From Mytilus edulis (lineage: Eukaryota > Mollusca > Bivalvia > Mytilida > Mytilidae), in contig NC_092346.1 in the NCBI RefSeq assembly GCF_963676685.1, forward strand, positions 69,641,821-69,705,820: a stretch of DNA of 64,000 nucleotides, written 5' to 3'. Each line of letters begins with the position of its first letter. The stretch's first letter is position 1. Positions 1-10,821 of this stretch are shown in pieces. The notes beneath the pieces were generated by a model. That model was given only the letters and a program-made list of their open reading frames with translations, was not told the DNA's origin and ran no database searches. Made by a program: the position numbers and the translations under genes.

Positions 1-899
1 GCATGTAGATTGATTAATATTTGTTATCGAAATAAATGTAACACAAAAAAAACCAGGAAAAACTGTTAAGCAAATTTATTTAAAGGTTAAACTTATATAA
101 TCTGAAAGTTTTTCGGATTTGACTGAACTTAGGATAGTGCTATTTACCTAAACAAACTTATAAAATGAAATATTTGTCTTCAATACCAAACACATGTCAT
201 CGTTTCGTATAAATACTATGATTACAAAAACCACGTACATTTGTAAGTCATGAACCGCATAATCAGAATACGAATTCTAATTCAGGAACGAGATGCATAT
301 TTATTACTTAGTCTAGATGATTTAAATTTCACATATGAAAATTATGTAAATTTGAATATTGATGTAAATGATATACTTGCATATATGAAGAACGATTAAC
401 TTTTACAATTGGGTAAATAAAATCAAATATATGCAAGCAACCAAAAAGGAAACCTGTATATTTGCCTGGAACCTGTTGTTTTGTCGTTTGTAACAGTTGG
501 TGGGGTTCATAGGTGTTTCTCGTTTCTCGTTTTTAAGTTTTCTATATAGATTAAACCGTTCGTTTCCCCGTTTTGTAGGGGGAGATGGCCTTATACCTTG
601 CTGTTCGGTGTGAGCTAAAGCTCCGTGTTGAATATAATCCATCTAATATATTATATAGAGACGATAATAAAATAAATTACTAGTAGAACTGGAGCCAATG
701 ATCTCGCTTTGGTTTCCGATGCCTTGTACATGTAGTGTATGATCGCTCATTCTTCAAATATCGATGCCTGTACCAATAAATTATTTCAGAAGTGTGTTTG
801 GTTGCTTTATAGAAAGTGGTAGCAATCAAGTCTCTATAAACTTATTTGACACTAAGGCCTTTTAATCTTTTTTCAAATGTTACAGATTACATTTAGATA
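1..899. other. Non-coding, AT-rich; repeat fragment at 585-645
   Basis: No supportable gene. The 585-645 stretch (ttgctgttcggtgtgagc... and nearby) matches the minus-strand form of the interspersed repeat also seen at 53030-53060. The rest is unrecognised. Confidence 0.5.
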
Positions 900-1000
900 T
901 AAAAATAAGAAGATGTGGTTTGATTGCCAATGAGACAACTCTCCACAAGAGACCAAATGACATAAAAATTAACAACTACTAGACCACACCTACGACATCG
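900..1000 (+). repeat. Interspersed repeat R1, fragment
   Basis: Contains agaagatgtggtttgattgc, caatgagacaactctccaca and agagaccaaatgacat, the head of the commonest repeat family in this window. Confidence 0.8.
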
Positions 1001-1330
1001 CGGGTCCGACTCCGTGATTGAATTAAAGTACTATGTATAAGCCTGTTTTCTAATCCGGAATTTTAGTATTGTATCGTCGTATGATTAAGTCATGTTGGTT
1101 ATAAGAGGCACAGTGTTCTCCGTTTTCAAATTTTGTGTGTAAAACTTAAAACAAAGATATTCTTTTTTATAAAATAAACAAAAGAACGTTCTATGAATCA
1201 ATGTCAGAGTAATATACTTTCCTTTTGTGGTCTCTGATTATTTGTATTTACAATAGCAACTGTTTCCATTGTTCCAATTTTTTTTTACGGTGCATGGAAA
1301 ACAAATTTCAGTCTTAATTCGTACTAAATA

Positions 1331-1441
1331 GTCTCTTGTGGACAGTTGTCTCATTGGTAATCACACCACATCTTCTTTTTTAATTGGTCTCTTGTTGACA
1401 GTTGTCTCATTGGCAATCATACCAAATCTTCTTTTTTTTTT
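1331..1441 (-). repeat. Two R1 heads in tandem
   Basis: Two minus-strand copies of the R1 head (ttgtctcattggtaatcaca, ttgtctcattggcaatcata), each ending in cttctttttt. The second ends in a 13-base T run. Confidence 0.8.
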
Positions 1442-2172
1442 TTATTAATTATCATAAGTCTATTTTTAATTGTTTTTTTTCTGAAATAACAGACAATTTG
1501 AAACACACCTTTCAAGATAACATTATTTTTTATTATACTTCAGTGTGTTTTTTCTATATGAAAAGTAATGAAATAGTTGTGCTATTTCATTCCACAGAAC
1601 CATTTGCCAGTCAATAGTTTCAAAGACTATTACACCGGTTAATAGTTTCATAATCATCTTTCCCATACTTTTCATGCTTATTTTTCATTGGACGATAATG
1701 ATGTCATTGACTACTCTGCTTGGTTACGTATGCTTTGCAACGTCAAACTCCCGCTAATATTGTAAACGGTGGAATCTGTTTGTGTTGATTGTAATTTCCC
1801 TTATAAGAAGCAATTATAAAAAAGAAAAAAAAATCTTCACTGGGAATTTTTTAAAGATCTAAAATATAGTACCTTATTCTTAATATGGGTTCGCTCTCCG
1901 TATATAAAAAGTTAATTTGCGTTTGGTGTATTTTAGCTAGAATTTTTTTTTAAGCATAGAAAGTTTAACATAAGTATTTCTTGTCTTGATTGAAATTAAT
2001 GAAATATTTATTAATACAAAACAAATTATAAAAAAAAGTATAGTTCATCATGTGCATATAAAGTTATGTGACATTTTTGTTTTCTTTCAGATGATATATC
2101 TATACACTTTTAGAAAATTATTTATTTGGTATATATATAAAATACTTAATGGCTGTGTTGTTCAGTATAATA
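1442..2172. other. Non-coding AT-rich stretch
   Basis: No gene, repeat family or signal recognised. The short open frames here are AT-rich chance frames with poly-K/F content. Confidence 0.4.
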
Positions 2173-2320
2173 AAACACCTAATGACTGGGTGTGCGGGTA
2201 ATAGCAAGTTTGTTGTCCCTTCGCATACCAACTATTGCTCTCGGCTTTGCCTCGAGCAATAGTTGGTACCTCAGGGACAACAAACTTGCTATTACCCTCA
2301 CACCCAGTCAATAGGTGTAT
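2173..2320. repeat. Foldback element, ~65-bp arms
   Basis: The left arm (acacctaatgactgggtgtg ... ttgttgtccct ... ataccaactattgctc) is nearly the reverse complement of the right arm, with a loop around cggctttgcctcg. It is a compact hairpin repeat with no coding capacity. Confidence 0.85.
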
Positions 2321-2593
2321 AATGTTTTTTTTTAATCACAAACTATCCAATTGTCTTGAAACGTTAAGAAACTTTAGATAATGTTTAATATTATAGTATC
2401 TATATTTGTTACTTTGTCTATGTGTATGCATTTGCCATTTGGATCAGGAACAACATTAATATGTTGAAATTGTAATTTTAAGGAGTAAAAAAACCTAAAA
2501 TACGTATCACAAATGCGTGTCTGGTTTTACGTATGTGTGTAACGGAATGAAAGAATGGCTACATATAAAACACTGTTAAACTAATAAGTACGA

Positions 2594-2930
2594 ATTATTG
2601 TATATATATATATATATATACACACACATAGATTGAAAGGGGGTCTAGATAAAATGTAAGTGTACTTGTATTGTTTAAATCTGTATTCTCATTGTTTGAC
2701 CTCATGATGTAATTAATGAATCCAATGAATAAACTATAAATCAAAATCACTAAAGAAATTATGTTTTATTTGGCTGTAAATTTGTCATGGCATTTATTGC
2801 AAGAAAGAAACACAATCAACTTGTCAATCAAAACTTGATGACGATTGAATTACTGAAGGGCGATCCAGCAGTAACAAAGTTATATCAGGAGCCACTGGGT
2901 AGTCCATAGCAGCTTAAAGTAAATTCCGCC
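2594..2930 (-). repeat. Split direct repeat B2
   Basis: Outer copy of the 337 bp B repeat and the 3' end of the element on the minus strand. It is separated from A2 by 141 bp of unique sequence (2931-3071). Confidence 0.85.
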
Positions 2931-3071
2931 TGTCCATTCACAATACAAAAAAGCTCCAAACTCAGTCTGTTATATATGCCATGACGCTGGTTCTATAATC
3001 ATTCTTCCAAAACTGAAACGATAAATGAAAAGCAGCAGAAAATATTCATAATGGGGAAAAGGGAGGGCGGG

Positions 3072-3297
3072 TAAATTCTATAGCTTTGGTCAAGCTCCGT
3101 GTAAGGTTTGAATTCAAATGACCAAACCACACGAGGTAAATTGCACGGACTAACATTTCGCGGGCTAAACTAATTAGCATATTAAAGTGACCAGTATAAA
3201 ATGAATCGAACACACCGTCAATTTAAATCAATAATAGGCATACCAAGTTATATAATTACAATAACTGAATTTAATTATTATTGAATTAAATTCTATT
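3072..3297 (-). repeat. Split direct repeat A2
   Basis: Second copy of the 226 bp A repeat. It directly abuts B1 (3295-3631); the two share only a few bases at the junction. A G-rich run (gggaaaagggagggcggg) lies just outside its left end. Confidence 0.85.
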
Positions 3298-3631
3298 ATT
3301 GTATATATATATATATATATACACACACATAGATTGAAAGGGGGTCTAGATAAAATGTAAGTGTACTTGTATTGTTTAAATCTGTATTCTCATTGTTTGA
3401 CCTCATGATGTAATTAATGAATCCAATGAATAAACTATAAATCAAAATCACTAAAGAAATTATGTTTTATTTGGCTGTAAATTTGTCATGGCATTTATTG
3501 CAAGAAAGAAACACAATCAACTTGTCAATCAAAACTTGATGACGATTGAATTACTGAAGGGCGATCCAGCAGTAACAAAGTTATATCAGGAGCCACTGGG
3601 TAGTCCATAGCAGCTTAAAGTAAATTCCGCC
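3295..3631 (-). repeat. Split direct repeat B1
   Basis: A 337 bp segment from attattgtatata to gtaaattccgcc that reads identical to 2594-2930, including the (TA)n and CACACA run. It adjoins A2. Confidence 0.85.
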
Positions 3632-3634
3632 AAA

Positions 3635-3670
3635 ATTACAAGTTGAGTAACTAGTTGCACAACTTGTAAT
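3635..3670. repeat. Perfect 11-bp hairpin beside B1
   Basis: attacaagttg (3635-3645) pairs with caacttgtaat (3660-3670) around a 14-nt loop. It begins four bases inside the B1 boundary. Confidence 0.8.
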
Positions 3671-3699
3671 CCGCCATAAAATTTACCGCATGACAAATT

Positions 3700-4065
3700 T
3701 AACAGCAAGAATCAACATCAATCAACTTCAACATCATTATCAACTTCGATGTCATTATCAACTTCAACATCATAATCAATTTCAACATCAACAATATTAA
3801 CAACAACATTATCAACTCAACATTATTATCAACTCAACATTATTATCAACTTCAATATTATCAACTTCAATATTATCAACTTCAATATTGTCAACTTCAA
3901 TATTGTCAACTTCAATATTGTCAACTTCAATATTGTCAACTTCAATATTATTATCAACTTCAATATTATCAACTACAACATTATTATCAACTTCAATATT
4001 ATCAACTTCAACATTATTATCAACTTCAACACAAACATCAAAAACTTCAACATCAACTTAAATTC
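3700..4065. repeat. TCAACTTCAATATTA-type tandem array
   Basis: About 365 bp of 12-18 bp units (tcaacttcaatattatta, tcaacttcaatattg, tcaacatcattatcaac). The centre (3850-3960) is nearly perfect and the edges degenerate. It lies inside the retroelement, between B1 and the recombinase remnant. Confidence 0.9.
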
Positions 4066-4149
4066 AATACTTTGAACTTCTTTAAATTGATATTCATGTG
4101 GCAACATCAACATAAACTTCAGCTAAAAGCAATACTGTCAACATCTAAG

Positions 4150-4913
4150 CTATGTTATTCATTGTAAGGGAAAACCAAACAATGAAGAAATTTAAAGAAA
4201 ATATATACATAACATTTTCAGAGCTCCTTGAATCTGATTTAGGAATACACCCAACTATCTCTAATCCGAACGATGCACCTATAAGCTTAATATGACAGCT
4301 CCTATGACAATAAAAGAGCCAATACCCAAATATCTTTCAGGTACCCTGAATTTAAGTGTTTCAAATATACAAGGTTTGTTCTTACATAACCTTTTTTTTT
4401 TTTTTTTTAAAGTGTATGAAAATGTCCATCGTCTTTGTGTCTCAGCAATGTAGTCCGACATCAACCGGACAGGACAAATTGAAGTAGTTTATTCTTTTCC
4501 AGAATTGTCGTTACTGAATTACCCAGCTGATCTGTTTTCTAAGAAAGAACTTTTATAATAAGTGACCCTGAATAAGCATCAAATTATATCTTGGATCGTT
4601 TTACAATAAGATTTTCATTAAAACTTGAATTTGCAATTTCTCCAAAACTAAGAAACCCAAACTCTAGCTGAAAATGAAGCTTTAAATAAACATGTTTCAT
4701 ATACTGAATAACAAACTAAATTAAGCGCATCTAAAAGTCTAGTTAATATACCAATAGTAATAGGCTTACGACAGACTTGTCGCTTATGTCACTGAGCATC
4801 TTTTGAACAATAAAAGAATGAGTGTTGTCCAATAAACCATTGATCTTATGATTAAACCCAATGCCTGAAAGGTACGCATTCCCAGTGGAATAAGAATATT
4901 CATCCTTAAACAT
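4150..4913 (-). pseudogene. Tyrosine recombinase remnant, possible hydrolase-like tail
   Basis: The minus strand gives MFKDEYSYSTGNAYLSGIGF, then NTHSFIVQKML and, after a frame break, RKPITIGILTRLLDAL (4695-4770). These resemble the N-terminal core-binding part of YR-retroelement recombinases. Next come GFLSFGEI (about 4633-4658), where the catalytic arginine of the FLRxGE box is serine, and KTDQLGNS (4514-4538). The HxxR and tyrosine boxes are not found and seem deleted. IWVL/GSFIV at 4317-4342, split by a frameshift, may belong to the SGNH-hydrolase-like tail of some Ngaro elements; this is tentative. Confidence 0.5.
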
Positions 4914-5513
4914 GTCGGCTACTATTAACTAAATGTGAAACGGGGCATGGCCATACGTGATACAGGTTTAGTTGTTTAAAGTTTTGAAATTAATTAAGTC
5001 CATTGATACGTAAGCCAAGTATTTGAATAACTCTTGCACTACCGATAAAGAGATTTAAAACAGAACTCGACAACCACTTGTCACCCAAACTATAAGAAAT
5101 GCCATTATAATTAATTATATATTAAATAAATTATTTTCCAAACACGTAGATTAGAAATTGGTCAATAATAAAAAGGCCCCGCAATTCTACCATTTCAATT
5201 CACTCATGATTTTTCCAAGCTAAATTTGGATCTTGTAAAACAGACTTTAATGTTTTGCTTGTATGATGTGCTCGAAAACCATATTTAAAACCATTATATA
5301 ATAAATTTGCCAATATATTAACGGGGTAGTCGGTCAACATATTCCCTTAAACCGTAGTATTAACAGGGGAACAACCAAAAATACCAAATATCATACGGTG
5401 ATTGCAAGCTGTAAACAAAATTATAAAATTTGAAATGATTAAATTGCATCCGTGGAACATTTGCCTGCTGACAGGGAAATCTTTAATTATTTATCGAAAA
5501 ACGAGTATTTGGG

Positions 5514-6681
5514 TTAAAATTTCCATGTGTATTCAAAAACCTGTTTGACTGCTCTAGCACTGGACTGATACCTTGGTGCAAAATTGTTTGCATCAGGTGC
5601 CCTAGGGTAGTTTTGATACCTAGGAGCAGAATAGTCCGAAGTTACAGAACTTCGAGGATTATTCTTGTTATATGAATAATTTGTACAGTACATCGAAGGA
5701 TGGAACTGGCTACATCTTATACATGAATTCATGGCTGTATACACAATTCATACGAGTACAAACGGCCTTAAAATTATAATCGTAGCAAGGACTAATAACT
5801 GTGTGAGAAGTATAAGAATATGTCTGTGGAACATGATTTATGCCTACTGCAATAAACTGAAGCCATAGCTGCCCATCAATGACGTCCCATGCACGCATAT
5901 GATCACGAGCTTTTCTAAGTCGAAATTGCATGTCAAATTTATAAACGTTCTCAAAAGGTACACCCCTTATAAACGTCATGTAGCTAATCAATTCATTTGC
6001 CAATTCCGGGAATCTTTGCAATGAAATTTTCATATAATTTAAAAACCCTTCAGTCCACTCACCTAAGTTAGATAATGATTTGCTTTTGAATATTTGTTTC
6101 TGTCAATTAAAATGTCTCCATATTCATCAAAACCGAGCACTTTTTTCGGTTGATCAATATTTGAAACAAAATGTTTTTGTAAAGTGATTGTGCCAAATCA
6201 ACATATTCTAAATTCCATATTTGGTTTATAATTTTTTGTGGTACAAACACAACATCATTACTAGTAGGTATAACTAAAATCTCACCGTTTTGTACAGAAT
6301 TACGAGCTGTGGGCTGCCCTGGGTGTACACATCCCTGATCAGGAACTTGTTGTTCAGCAGGCTGCAGAGAAAGTTTGAAGTTCAAATGAGTTGTGGTTGT
6401 AGAATTGGCTGTAGTGTTACAAACGGCTGTTGTGGTAATAACTGCTGTTGTGGTTATAACTGATGTGGTGGCATTAATGGCTGTTGTGGTGGCATTAATG
6501 GCTGTTGTGGTGGTATTAACGGCTGTTGTGGTGGTATTAACGGCTGTTGTGGAATGGCTATATTTTGTCTTACAATTTCAGCTCTCTTTGGGCGAAGCCT
6601 TCTGTTTACCGGTAGCTGTATTTGATTTTGCCTACGTACAGCACGGTTTGGCAGCACCCTCTCCCCTTTTCCTCTCGGCAT
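5514..6681 (-). pseudogene. Gag-like ORF of YR retroelement, frameshifted
   Basis: It starts MPRGKGERVLPNRAVRRQNQ, followed by a PPQQPLI/M repeat tract. The middle gives FVPQKIINQIWNLEYVDLAQ (6107-6385 frame) and the end gives KISLQRFPELANELISYM, FDMQFRLRKARDHMRAWD and YDYNFKAVCTRMNCVYSH (5710-6033 frame). The zinc-finger end, CIRCSQFHPSMYC, lies in another frame, so at least three frame breaks are present. The K-FD-QFRLRKAR segment followed by a C-x5-C-x4-C-x3-H region is the pattern I associate with gag-like ORFs of YR retroelements in corals and molluscs. Not functional as read. Confidence 0.65.
6424..6552. repeat. 21-bp tandem repeat inside gag-like ORF
   Basis: Four near-perfect 21-mers (ggctgttgtggtggcattaa and variants, 6479-6552), preceded by degenerate copies. 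In the minus frame they encode PPQQPLI/M repeats. The period is a multiple of three, so it expanded while coding. Confidence 0.85.
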
Positions 6682-7685
6682 ACTGGCTTAAACAAATAAT
6701 TACAATGTTAGTCAATGCATTAGTAAAATAGTATATCATTTGTCAATGTTACATCCCTTAATTAAACAATTGAATCAATATTGAAATACAAATATTTCAA
6801 TTTTTACCATTGACTAATTAGTATTAAGATACTATGGCAATAACCAAAGTAGAAAAAAAACCGCAAATGCTTGATTGTGGCTGTCAATGTCCAGTGGCAG
6901 ATATTTCAAGTATATTCATAATGATAATATCATATTGATAACGAAAGTCATAAAAGAAAATAATTATTGTATCTACCGAATATCAATTGAAGTGGCCTTC
7001 GTTAATGAGAAATATTCCTATCCTATAATCGACTATAATACATGAAAACTATGAAACAATTAAATCGAAAAGTATATGTATTTAAATAGTCAACTAACAT
7101 CCTTGATGGCTCGCAAAAGTTTACAAAAAGAAATGATTCATTAGGTACGGAAAGTGATTTTTTTTTTTTTTAATTTTTTTTTTTTTTAAATCAACTGATC
7201 TAAGAAAACTTGACCTCATTTTAAATGCATTGTGAAGACATTTTCAAAACAGTTTCACTTTTATCAATACACATAATAACAACGAAGAAATAGCAAATTT
7301 TCAAAATGGTAATTTTTTACTACACTGGAAAAACTGTTGCCTCTCTTTAAAAATTAATAAAATATATATATATATATTTATTTTTTATCATTTGGGTTAT
7401 AACTTTTGTTTATTTTGCTTCTTTTACATCTTGTTAGTCAATTTCAATCCTCCATATTAAGTTTTTTGGTCAAAAAAGAAGCTTAAAGCATGAAAGTGTC
7501 AACCACTCTCATGAAATTCTATCGTCCAAAGTCACCTAACATGACGATTTTTGTTTATTCCTTTTTTCAGAGCATCAGTTGGTATATTGAAAATGTAAAG
7601 TAAAACTTTATTAACATTTGAATGTAAAGAAACAAAATATGAAATATTACTCTTTATATACAAATGTATGTGTTTGTGTGTGTGT

Positions 7686-8000
7686 ATAAAAAGATGTGGT
7701 ATGATTGCCAATGAGACAACTCTCCACAAGAGACCAAATGATACAGAAATTAACAACTATAGGTCACCGTATAGCCTTCAACAATGGGCAAAGCCCATAC
7801 CGCATAGTCAGCTATAAAAGGCCCCGAAATGACAAATGTAACACAATTCAAACGAAAAAACTAACGGCCTAATTTATGTACAAAAAATGAACGAAAAACA
7901 AATATTTAACACATCTACAAACGAAAACCACTGAATTACAGGCTCCTGACTTTGGACAGGCACATACATGCAGAATGTCATCCCCCCCCCCCCCCCCCTG
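7686..8000 (+). repeat. Interspersed repeat R1, long copy with poly-C tract
   Basis: Runs from aagatgtggtatgattgcca through cataccgcatagtcagctat and aggctcctgactttggacag to a run of about 17 C at 7982-7999. Its opposite-strand counterpart is at 9480-10085. It is nested inside the retroelement leader. Confidence 0.85.
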
Positions 8001-8945
8001 ACCTGTGACAGTACAACATAAGAACAAACTATAAAAATCAGTTGTACCATGAGAGACAAGAAAAGATTTGAAATATGTCATCTGTCTTTGTATTGTCATG
8101 ATAGTTTTAGAATGTTCCCTTTTCATTAACATTTAATGAAATATTCTTATTCTTATATAGCATGTATAGTGAATGCTAATAAATAAAGATAAACAACAAC
8201 CTTTTAACAATTATTCTACTGGACTAAAATACCTGTTGCACTGAAAAACAATGAAAATAATATAACATTATTCTTATTCCAGAAATTTCAAACAAATAAT
8301 TATGTCAGATAACTGTATTAAAATACTTGTATGTATAAAAGTAAAGTAAACTCATATCTGTATATCTGTTACAATATTTATACGGTGAAATCTGTAACCC
8401 AATCTCATTCAGGACTGAAGTTCAAAATGCATTGAATGTGAATAGCATTCGTTGCCATACCTAGATTCATAGATTGTTTTCTTTATGTCCAGTGGCACCT
8501 ATTTCATGCATATTTAGGACTAAAAAGAATTTATATATACATTTATGTTGAAATTAATATGTGGCTTACTCACCGATTACTTCGCGCTGCAAGATTTGGA
8601 TTTAGATTAAGATTAAATAACATGGTAAATGTTCATTAGCGTATTAAGACAGTTAAACAATTAGATATAACAACTCGCACAATAAGTATAACCATCTTCT
8701 CAATTTACAAACATAAATATAAAATAATATCCAAGAAAAGATTGACAATTTACGCAATGATAGAATTTAAATTCATTTATAACACCAAAGAAAAAGTTCA
8801 CGACTATTTAAAGCATTTAACAAAGATAAAATTATTTAAGAAAGAAAAACCAAATTAACAGTTTAAATTGTTGAGCTATTATTTTTTATAAAAATGTTGC
8901 TTAATTCTAAAACTAAAAAGAATACTCATCTTTTCTTCTGTGTTT

Positions 8946-9171
8946 TAAATTCTATAGCTTTGGTCAAGCTCCGTGTAAGGTTTGAATTCAAATGACCAAA
9001 CCACACGAGGTAAATTGCACGGACTAACATTTCGCGGGCTAAACTAATTAGCATATTAAAGTGACCAGTATAAAATGAATCGAACACACCGTCAATTTAA
9101 ATCAATAATAGGCATACCAAGTTATATAATTACAATAACTGAATTTAATTATTATTGAATTAAATTCTATT
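8946..9171 (-). repeat. Split direct repeat A1
   Basis: A 226 bp segment starting taaattctatagctttgg and ending gaattaaattctatta on the plus strand. It appears identical to 3072-3297. It forms the 5' end of the retroelement on the minus strand. Confidence 0.85.
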
Positions 9172-9479
9172 AATTATTTTAAAAAACTTTTTATTCGAGT
9201 GAAATCCTTCAAATGTGATTAAATTCTTCGTTTTGTAATTGAACAGATGGTTTTACAGTAATACAGACATATTGCATGTATACATTATATTATATATGAC
9301 TCTTACAGTTATAACTTTAGTTCCTTCAACTTAAAATCTGCAAACTTTGTTTTCAGAAAATTATACATTTAACAAAGATTGTCTTTTTCAAAATGGGAAT
9401 GAGACAGGATTATCTAGACTAAGTGTTGCGTTTTTAAGTCATTCAGTATGTTTCAGATTGAATTTCTCTGGCTGCTTAT

Positions 9480-10085
9480 GACATCTTTTCACTAAATCCA
9501 TTGGATGTTGGATGTGTACGGATTGATAGTTTAGTCTTAGTTGCATGATTTTTTTTATTAGTTGTTAGTGGCTTTGAACTAACTTTCAGATCTGTTCATT
9601 GTGTCTTTTTGTGTCGGGATGTATAAGAACCGGGCCACGTCCACTTGTATTTTTGTCCATCTGATGAGTTAAGCCTTTTTCAACTGATTTGTATAGTTCG
9701 TTCTTATGTTGTACTGTTATACCACTGTCCCAGGTTAGGGGGAGGGTTGGGATCCCGCTAAGATGTTTAACCCCGCCACATTATTTATGTATGTGCCTGT
9801 CCCAAGTCAGGAGCCTGTAATTCAGTGGTTGTCGTTTGTTTATGTGTTACATATTTGTTTTTCGTTCATTTTGTTTTACATAAATAAGGCCGTTAGTTTT
9901 CTCGTTTGAATTGTTTTACATTGTCTTATCGGGGCCTTTTATACAACAAATGTATCTCACTATGCGGTATGGGCTTTGCTCATTGTTGAAGGCCGTATGG
10001 TGACCTATAGTTGTTAATGTCTGTGTCATTTTGGTCTTTTGTGGATAGTTGTCTCATTGGCAATCATACCACATCTTCTTTTTTA
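9480..10085 (-). repeat. Interspersed repeat R1, longest copy
   Basis: Runs from actaaatccattggatgttg through ccactgtcccaggttagggg, gtcccaagtcaggagcctgt and tgcggtatgggctttgctca to ggcaatcataccacatcttc. It gives the fullest view of the family (~600 bp). It lies just downstream of the mosaic gene. Confidence 0.85.
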
Positions 10086-10549
10086 TATTTTAATTTAATG
10101 TTTAACCTAATAAAATAGGTATAAAGTATCAAAACAAGAAAATAAAAGACAAAAATGAAAAATGAAAATATACGAACAAGGGTGATCAATTGCAACAATG
10201 TACAGATAAACATAAAAGGCATGTTCCCAAATACGTATCATTCTTTCGTTGAACTTTGGTTGTCTTTGGTTTTAACTGTTTTTAATAGAATTACATTTTC
10301 ATTTGCAATACTCAATGTTTTATTTCCTCTATAGAATATCTACTGTTGAGCTGTTTGTGCTTTTTATTTGAATAATTATGGTGTTTGTTCTTCCACATTT
10401 TTTGTTTTGTTTTGTCTCTCATTCTCTTTTTTGTATACAGAAATGTTACAGGTGAAAAATATATCATCATATTCTACAAAAAAATACTGATGAAACTGGA
10501 TATAAAAATTATATCAAACAGATGGAAGTTAATTGCAATGCAAGATCAG
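10086..10549. other. Non-coding, downstream of mosaic gene
   Basis: AT-rich sequence beyond the candidate poly-A site, with nothing recognisable. The 10385-10567 open frame starts without conserved features and is judged a chance frame. Confidence 0.4.
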
Positions 10550-10555
10550 TTTATT
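10550..10555 (-). promoter_or_regulatory. Candidate polyadenylation signal AATAAA
   Basis: AATAAA on the minus strand, 187 nt past the stop codon of the mosaic gene. No closer exact hexamer was found in the intervening AT-rich sequence, though variants are possible. Confidence 0.5.
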
Positions 10556-10741
10556 AGAAAAGCATAAAGATAGTAAATAAACATCACAAAACCAAGTAAT
10601 CAACAATATACATGTATGTGTAAATAGTATAAAATAATTAAAATAAAATAAATAATACATTTAAATATAAATGTTTCAACATATCACAAAATAAGACATA
10701 CAATTCGTGATTAAACATAAAATAAACAATGATATTTTTCC

Positions 10742-10821
10742 TTAGTATTTTCTGAGGATGAGAAACGCGACTGAAGCCAACAGACAGAACAGAAGTATAA
10801 CAGGGGAGGTCATCATTTGCG
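10742..10821 (-). CDS. Exon 22: transmembrane helix, tail, stop
   Basis: Reads QMMTSPVILLFCLLASVA, FLIL, RKY, then TAA (10742-10744). One hydrophobic helix of about 18 residues is followed by a basic three-residue tail, as in a type I membrane protein. A GPI signal is less likely because the helix ends in RKY and no clear small-residue cleavage site precedes it. The acceptor is AATTTTCAG. Confidence 0.9.

Larger units (their letters stand above)
2594..9171 (-). mobile_element. Decayed Ngaro/DIRS-type tyrosine-recombinase retroelement with split direct repeats
   Basis: Read on the minus strand: repeat A1 (8946-9171), a long leader, a broken gag-like ORF (5514-6681), tyrosine recombinase remnants (4150-4913), then B1 (3295-3631), A2 (3072-3297) and B2 (2594-2930). 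The A1-ORFs-B1-A2-B2 order is the split-direct-repeat layout known for Ngaro and PAT elements. A1/A2 and B1/B2 look identical base for base. The ~600 nt between gag and recombinase cannot hold a reverse transcriptase, and none is seen elsewhere. The leader carries an interspersed repeat (7686-8000) inserted later. Assignment to this order is inference from layout plus motifs. Confidence 0.7.

Noticed and set aside
6393..6731. Plus-strand frame with VVVALMAVV repeats
   Set aside because: Antisense shadow of the 21-bp repeat that encodes PPQQPLI/M in the gag-like ORF on the minus strand.
2594..9171. Interpretation as an LTR retrotransposon from the 226-bp direct repeats
   Set aside because: The second repeat pair (337 bp) interleaved with the first, the recombinase-like rather than integrase-like remnants, and ends lacking TG...CA fit split direct repeats better.
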